A stretch of DNA of 64,000 bases from Chenopodium formosanum (lineage: Eukaryota > Streptophyta > Magnoliopsida > Caryophyllales > Amaranthaceae). Shown here piece after piece: positions 58,651 through 64,000 of this stretch. The notes beneath the pieces are model-generated. The model did not search any database. It had not been told where the DNA came from and saw only the letters and a list, made by a program, of their open reading frames with translations. The first letter of the stretch is position 1. Every line of letters begins with the position of its first letter. The DNA is taken from NCBI GenBank assembly GCA_024500155.1, contig CM044856.1, forward strand, positions 49,228,303-49,292,302, read 5' to 3'. The position numbers and the translations under genes are program-made.

Positions 58651-59844
58651 TGTAACACCCCCAAATTACTCTCTAATATTAACAATAGTACCCAGCTTTA
58701 GGGAGTAACATGGGAGTATTACCGCCACGTGATTACGTAAGGCTTAACAGAGTTTTGCAGCGGAAAATAGTACTTTACTTTCATTAATAATAATAATAAT
58801 AAAATAGTTTGATACATTTTCAAAGTAACTACACCACTAATACTATGTTTACTAAATTAAACTAGGTGACCACTGCCCATCATTCCCAATGCAGCACATA
58901 GTTCACGTTGTCCGATTGCCATCACCTATCTACTCATCAAAATGACAAGTAGGGCCAAGCCAAAACAAAACAAATACGTGTTAGCCAAAATGCTAAGTAC
59001 AAACAAATGCTAGACATGTAAAATCAATTTAATTAATTAAACATGATTTCGAAGAGAATTAACTTAAATAAATCATAATTTATCCAAACCGTTCATGAAT
59101 AGAAATTCATGTATAAAAACTTGTCAGAAGAACCAATTTCCGAAATAACCAACTTTCCAAAGATAATTCCGAATAGGATGGATCAGTCCATATTTTCGTA
59201 AATCATTTTACCCCCTAAAGTGTGCACACCCCCCAAGCTAGTAACTCCTTTACATAGTGCTATCAAGGGGAAAGACTAAGTCATACAAAGTCCATAGTCT
59301 TCAACTTACTCCGCGTAGTGGGAGTTAAAAATCCAAAGATCCAAGGAATAAATCATGATAAATAAACTTTCCAATATCCCATACTCGAGATAAATTAAAA
59401 CAATAAAACTTCCTTCTTGAATATCAATACAAGTTTATAATCAACCATATAAAATATTTTAACATTTGAGATTAAACGATTAAAACATGCTTCACCGAAA
59501 TATATTTCACAATTATTTAAACTTGGTTTGAAATCACTTAACATGTAAAACACGTTGCATATAAAAGCCAGTTTTTAAAAGATCTAGCCACGTGTACGTA
59601 CCTTGATTCTTGCAAACAAGCACGAAGTTCCTAATTACGAACTTGAAATCCCTACTACAATAAACATTAACTCCTAATCAAAAACTCTTCAACCCATAAA
59701 CACTAGTGCATAAAATGTAGACCCTTGACTTAGTTGTGCACGGTCAATTAGTTTAACTCTTGTAATGTTTATACTTTCATAATTCAAGAAACTTTTTTAA
59801 TATTAAGAGAGTTAGTTATATTATTAATGACGATGATAATAGTA

Positions 59845-59845
<1 letters not shown>

Positions 59846-59925
<80 letters not shown>
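59846..59925. repeat. (AAT)n microsatellite, ~80 bp
   Basis: About 26 AAT units, with AGT-rich runs on both sides (59841, 59950-60050). It lies inside the LTR of element E. The poly-Leu/Ile frames over it are artefacts. Confidence 0.95.
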
Positions 59926-60464
59926 TGTAGTAGGTATAGTAGGTAGAAGAGTAGTAGTAGTAGCAAAACACCAACAATATAATGATAATAATACTTATAA
60001 CATCATGAAAAGTAGTAGTACTTATTTTAGTATGTAGTAGTAGTAATATGTATAGTGTAGTTGTTTGTTGTAATTTAATCAAGATAATAACAATCAACAA
60101 TACTTTATAATGGTAGATTATCATTAGTATATATGTGTACTAGTAGTGTACAGTAGTAGTAGTAGTAATAATATGACCCAAAATGAAGAACAATAACAAC
60201 AACAATAATGTAGTATCAAAACAAGGTTAGAAGCTTAGAAGCTTAGATAATCAAGCAATGAAGGAAGGTGGAGGGACTACCTATGGGTGGCAGCGACGGC
60301 AACGATAATAGGGTTGCAGTAAGGTGGTCGAAGAGGTGGTGGTCGTGGTGTTCACGGCCAAAGAGGAAGAAAGAAGAAACAAGGAAAGATTTAGAAAGGG
60401 GAAGATGGAGGATGAAGAGAGTAGTTTGGGAAAGATGAATGTGGGAAGTGTGACTGATTTTCAT

Positions 60465-60478
60465 GGCTATTTATAGCC
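60465..60478 (-). promoter_or_regulatory. Element E LTR TATA box
   Basis: GGCTATAAATAGCC on the minus strand, a perfect palindrome about 600 bp from the LTR start (61078). Confidence 0.6.
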
Positions 60479-61078
60479 TCAATTAGGCACTATTTCAGCT
60501 GTCTCCATTAATGAAAGAACAAGTGGGAACCTTGGTTCCATTTTTGCCGACATGAAGATGTTCTAGAAGCATGTAAACGAGTTTTTGTTCAGAAGCCATA
60601 ACTTTTGATCTATAGTATCAAACAACAATCACACTGAAGAATTTGAAGATTGGAATGTGTCAAACAAGCTGTCAAAATTTCAGCCAAATCAGACCACCGA
60701 TGGACCTTGATCGGAGGTGTTTTCCAAGATTGCTCAAGCTTGGAACGAAAATGAGGATGAATGCTGTAGAAGGGAGCTACGTGGAGCAATTTGTGTGGTG
60801 TTTTAGAGTTGACTTTAACAATGAGGATGCTAAATACTTTTGGTACTTGTAGTATGACTCGGGAACTAAGGATTTAAGGTAGAAAATCCGGTTTTCGGGC
60901 ATAATAACTTTAACTTGATTAGTATAATCAAACTCATTATAAAACGTAATTATAAAATTGTCATTTGTATATAATGACTTAAATAAATTATTTTGTATAA
61001 TAACATAATATTTGAAATATCTCGGAAAATTCCATAGTTGATAATTAGTAAACGGGTTTAAAAATACAAGGTATTACA

Positions 61079-61096
61079 GTCTACCCCCCTTAAAAG
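61079..61096 (-). other. Element E polypurine tract
   Basis: Minus strand AAGGGGGGTAGACT directly next to the 3' LTR start TGTAATACC. A near copy lies at 61277-61295 just past the pol stop. Confidence 0.7.
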
Positions 61097-61297
61097 AAGT
61101 TTCGACCTCGAAACTTGAGTAAAAAGTTGGTTAAATAATCCAAGTTAATATAAATTGACTCATGCACAACTTATAATAACTTGAAATGACTCAACTATGA
61201 CTCAAGCACAACACATAGCAACTCAAAATGACTCGAAACTAACCAAAAAAAGGGAAAAGCGCGAAACTCTATCGCATTCTACCCCCCTTAAAAGGAG
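61097..61297 (-). other. Element E 3' untranslated spacer
   Basis: About 200 bp between the pol stop and the polypurine tract. It includes a second AAGGGGGGTAGA tract near 61277-61290. No gene. Confidence 0.6.
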
Positions 61298-61596
61298 TTA
61301 CGCCCCCGTAACTCGACTACTAACCTCAGAAAACAACTCTGGATATCTTTTCCTCATATCTGCTTCGGCTTCCCAAGTAGCTTCCTTGGTTTTATGGTTT
61401 GACCATAGAACCTTGACTATCTTAACATCCTTGTTCCTAGTGCTTCTCACCTTACTATCTAAAATCTTCACAGGCCTTTTTCCTCATAAGTCAAGTTCTC
61501 GTCCATCTCGATAGTTTCAGGCTGTAAAACATGGGAAACATCTGGTATGTACTTCCGAATTCGGCTCACATGGAACACATTGTGAACTTTTTCTAG
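61298..61596 (-). pseudogene. Element E pol C-terminus with chromodomain
   Basis: Continues the polyprotein after the stop at 61597: LEKVHNVFHVSRIRKYIPDV (end of integrase), then a frame shift near 61475. The chromodomain follows: PVKILDSKVRSTRNKDVKIV, then KVLWSNHKTKEATWEAEADM, then RKRYPELF, with stop at 61298. A chromodomain of this WxNH...ATWE form is typical of Tekay/Del chromoviruses, where it directs integration toward heterochromatin. Confidence 0.85.
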
Positions 61597-63498
61597 CTAT
61601 TTAGGCAAATCCAACTTGTATGCTACCTTTCCCACCTTTTGGATGATCTCGTAGGGTCCAATGTACTTCGGGCTTAGCTTTCTTTTCTTCCCGAACCTCA
61701 TTACTCCCTTCATCGGAGATATTTTCAATAAAACTTTCTCTCCTACTTCGTATTCCTTGTCTCTCCTTTTCAAATCCGCATAGCTCTTTTGACGATCTTG
61801 TGTGGCTCTAATTTTCTCTTGAATCATCTTCACTTGTTTCACCGTCTCTTCAATCATTTCTGGCCCAAGTGTAACTGTCTCACTTATGTCGTTCCAACAA
61901 ATCGGGCTTCTACACTTTCGCCCATACAAAGCTTCGAATGGCGCCATCCCAATGCTTGCATGATAACTGTTGTTGTAGGAAAATTCTATCAAGTCCAAAT
62001 GATCTTCCCACGCACCCTGGTACTCCATAACACATGATCTCAACATATCCTCTAATGTCTGTATTGTTCTCTCTGTTTGACCATCGGTTACGGGGTGGAA
62101 TGCAGTGCTCATCAACAACTTAGTCCCCATAGCCTTTTGTAGACTCTTCCAGAAGTTGGATAAGAACCTTGAGTCTCTATCCGAGATGATGTCCTTCGGC
62201 ACACCATGGTATTTCACCACAAATTTTACATACGCTCTTCCCAATTGATCCATCGACCATGTACTCCTCATGGGTATGAACGTTGCATATTTCGTTTGTC
62301 GATCCACTATGACCCAAATTGTATCATTTCCTACTCGAGTCTTGGGTAAGGCTACCACGAAATCCATCGAGATCGAATCCCACTTCCAACTAGGCACCTT
62401 CAAGGATTGAACTGTTCCTTGTGGCCTCTTGTGTTCAATTTTAACCTTTTGACAAGTCAAACATCTAGCCACAAATTCTGCTACTTTTCTTTTCATATTC
62501 GGCCACCAAAACGTCTTCTTCATGTCCTTATACAACTTATCCCCTCCAGGATGCATTGAATAAGGAGAACTATGAGCTTCTTCCATCAATTTATGCTTCA
62601 AATCACTTCGATTATGTGGAACGCACCATCTTCCTTTAAACCGCATGCTCCCATCGTCAGTTATTGAAAAGTCTAATATTTGTCCTTCCTCGATCTTTTC
62701 TTTAATCTTGCTCAGCTTCTCATCCCTAGGCTGGCCTTCTCGAATCTCATCATAAATTGACGGTTTGATCACTAAGGCACATAACATTTTCTCCACTTCT
62801 CCATGCTCAAATACCTCCAAATTCATCCTTTGGTATTCCACACACAATTGATCCGGGAGAATCATTGCGTTGACTCCGTGACTTGACTTCTTACTTAACG
62901 CATCGGCTACCACGTTCGCCCTTCCCTCATGATATTGGATATCCAAGTCATAATCCTTGATCAACTCCAAGCATCGCCTTTGTCTCATGTTCAACTCCTT
63001 CTGTGTTAATATGTACTTCAAACTCTTGTGATCGGTAAAGATCTTACAAGTTACCCCGTACAAATAGTGCCTCCAAATCTGCAAAGCAAACACAATTGCA
63101 GCTAACTCCAAGTCGTGCGTTGGGTAGTTTACCTCATAAGGCTTCAATTGTCTCGAAGCATAAGCAATTACCTTCCGATTTTGCATCAACACGCAACCCA
63201 ACCCAAACTTTGATGCATCACTATACACCTCATATTGTTTACTTCCATCAGGTAGGGCTAACACAGGGGTTGTCGTCAGTCTTTCTTTTAATGATTGAAA
63301 AGCCTTTTCACACTCCGGGGTCCACTCATACTTACATTCCTTTCTCATCAAACTTGTCACAGGCCTTGCAATTCTCGAGAAATCCTTAACAAATCTCCTA
63401 TAGTATCCTGCTAACCCACGGAAACTCCGAACATCTGACACACTCCTCGGTGTCGGCCATTCACTTACGGCTTTTACCTTTGCTGGATCGACTGACAC
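61597..63498 (-). pseudogene. Element E RNase H and integrase
   Basis: A 633-codon open stretch of a Ty3/gypsy polyprotein. Order: end of RT connection (GLAGYYRRFVKDFSRIARPV), RNase H (YSDASKFGLGCVLMQ, then FTDHKSLKYI and ADALSKK), and integrase zinc region (H-x-H followed by CLTCQKVKIEH). The integrase core has MDFVVALPKT, ISDRDSRFLSNFW and DGQTERTIQTLEDML for Asp, Asp and Glu. The C-terminal part has GEKVLLKISPMKGVMRFGKK and LSPKYIGPYEI. Catalytic residues of both enzymes look present. A stop at 61597 and the broken RT upstream prevent a full protein. Confidence 0.93.
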
Positions 63499-64000
63499 TC
63501 CTTCCTAAGAAGACACATGACCTAAGAAAGCAACCTTCTCCAACCAAAACTCACATTTCGAAAGCTTGGCATATAATTGATGCTCTCTCAAGGTTGAAAA
63601 TACCATCCTCAAATGATCCTCATGCTCTTTCGGGATCCTCGAATGCACCAAAATATCATTGATAAATACCACAACAAACCTATTCAAGTATGGCCTAAAA
63701 ACTCGGTGCATTAAATCCATAAAAACAGCAGGTGCATTGGTTGACCCAACTGGCATTACTGTGAATTCGTAATGACCATAACAAGTCCTAAAAGCACTTT
63801 TTGCAATGTCCGACTCTGCTATCCTCAACTGATGATACCCTGACCTCAAATTGATCTTCGAGAATATTCCCGCCCTTTTTAACTAGTCGAACAAATCATC
63901 GATCCTAGGTAAAGGGTACTTATTCTTGATCGTGACGTTGTTCAACTCTCGGTAATCTATACATAGCCTCAAGCTTCCATCCTTCTTCGTTACGAACAAC
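63499..64000 (-). pseudogene. Element E reverse transcriptase (partial, catalytic Asp lost)
   Basis: Runs off the window's right edge. Motifs on the minus strand: FVTKKDGSLRLCIDYRELNN (to 63995), YPLPRIDDLFD-stop, then KINLRSGYHQLRI, FRTCYGHYEFTVMPVGSTNA, and VVFINDILVHS, then YAKLSKCEFWL and FLGHVSS-stop. The family has KIDLRSGYHQ and FIDDIL; both catalytic Asp are Asn here (codons 63850-63852 and 63658-63660). Together with stops at 63881 and 63505 this RT is dead. Confidence 0.9.

Larger units (their letters stand above)
58651..61078 (-). mobile_element. Element E 3' LTR (chromovirus)
   Basis: 2,428 bp on the minus strand from TGTAATACC to GGTGTTACA, with TGTAA/TTACA ends. It inserted in the Athila RT right after GATCAAATG; AAATG is the likely left target duplication. 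A TATA box in a palindrome (GGCTATTTATAGCC) lies at 60465-60478. A long AAT microsatellite is inside. The polypurine tract lies at its right. The partner LTR is beyond the window. Confidence 0.85.

Noticed and set aside
59784..60124. Long poly-Leu/Ile/Asn frames
   Set aside because: They translate the (AAT)n microsatellite on several frames; no independent coding signal.
1..64000. tRNA, rRNA or snoRNA genes
   Set aside because: Only short tRNA-complementary primer sites were found; no cloverleaf with A and B boxes or rRNA core motif was noticed. A tRNAscan run would settle it.

Overview
The window looks like heterochromatic, transposon-packed DNA from a flowering plant. I find no intact host gene, rRNA, tRNA or CRISPR array. 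Almost everything is LTR retrotransposon or LINE sequence, often inserted one inside another. Evidence for a plant: tRNA-Arg, tRNA-Asp and tRNA-iMet primer sites of plant Ty3/gypsy and Ty1/copia elements, a plant L1 LINE with a zinc-knuckle ORF1, Athila-type gag and protease, and a chromodomain Tekay/Del-type polymerase. The species cannot be named from this.

Region 1-38.7 kb is one large nest. The outer element, here B (+ strand), belongs to a gag-only Ty3/gypsy family with about 2 kb LTRs (TGTAG...CTACA), a tRNA-Arg primer site (TGGCGACTCCACTGGGGA) and no pol. Its 5' LTR was hit by a related element N (5-bp duplication GTAAG). N's solo LTR was hit by an L1-type LINE (minus, 4211-20964, 14-bp duplication). 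The LINE's ORF2 was hit by element A (minus, 5935-15691, duplication CATGG), which keeps both LTRs, primer site and a degenerate gag. B's internal region is also interrupted by a decayed Ty1/copia element F (minus, about 24.7-31.3 kb). B then continues with gag, a ~70-bp tandem repeat and its truncated 3' LTR.

Region 38.7-48.25 kb is a patchwork: an Athila-like 3' scrap, two truncated minus LTRs of the same family, a pseudogene fragment resembling a plant SAM-dependent methyltransferase (41596-41976), a Tat-type LTR with an adjacent plus-strand promoter-like region, and a deleted gag-less element G carrying 32-bp and ~74-bp tandem repeats.

Region 48.25-54.6 kb holds Tat-lineage material: a plus-strand intron-bearing gene remnant opposite in direction to a minus-strand integrase, then a plus-strand Tat LTR, primer site and degenerate gag. 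Region 54.6-58.65 kb is an Athila-type element D (LTR, tRNA-Asp primer site, gag, protease, start of RT). It is interrupted from 58651 to the window's end by a minus-strand chromovirus E (3' LTR, polypurine tract, chromodomain, integrase, RNase H and an RT with two catalytic Asp codons changed to Asn).

The most unusual patterns are GC-rich GGCGCC/GCGCC arrays that recur at three fixed places in the gag-only family but vary in sequence and length between copies; tandem repeats that occupy one position in that family but differ between members; and the antisense, intron-containing gene with its own apparent promoter.
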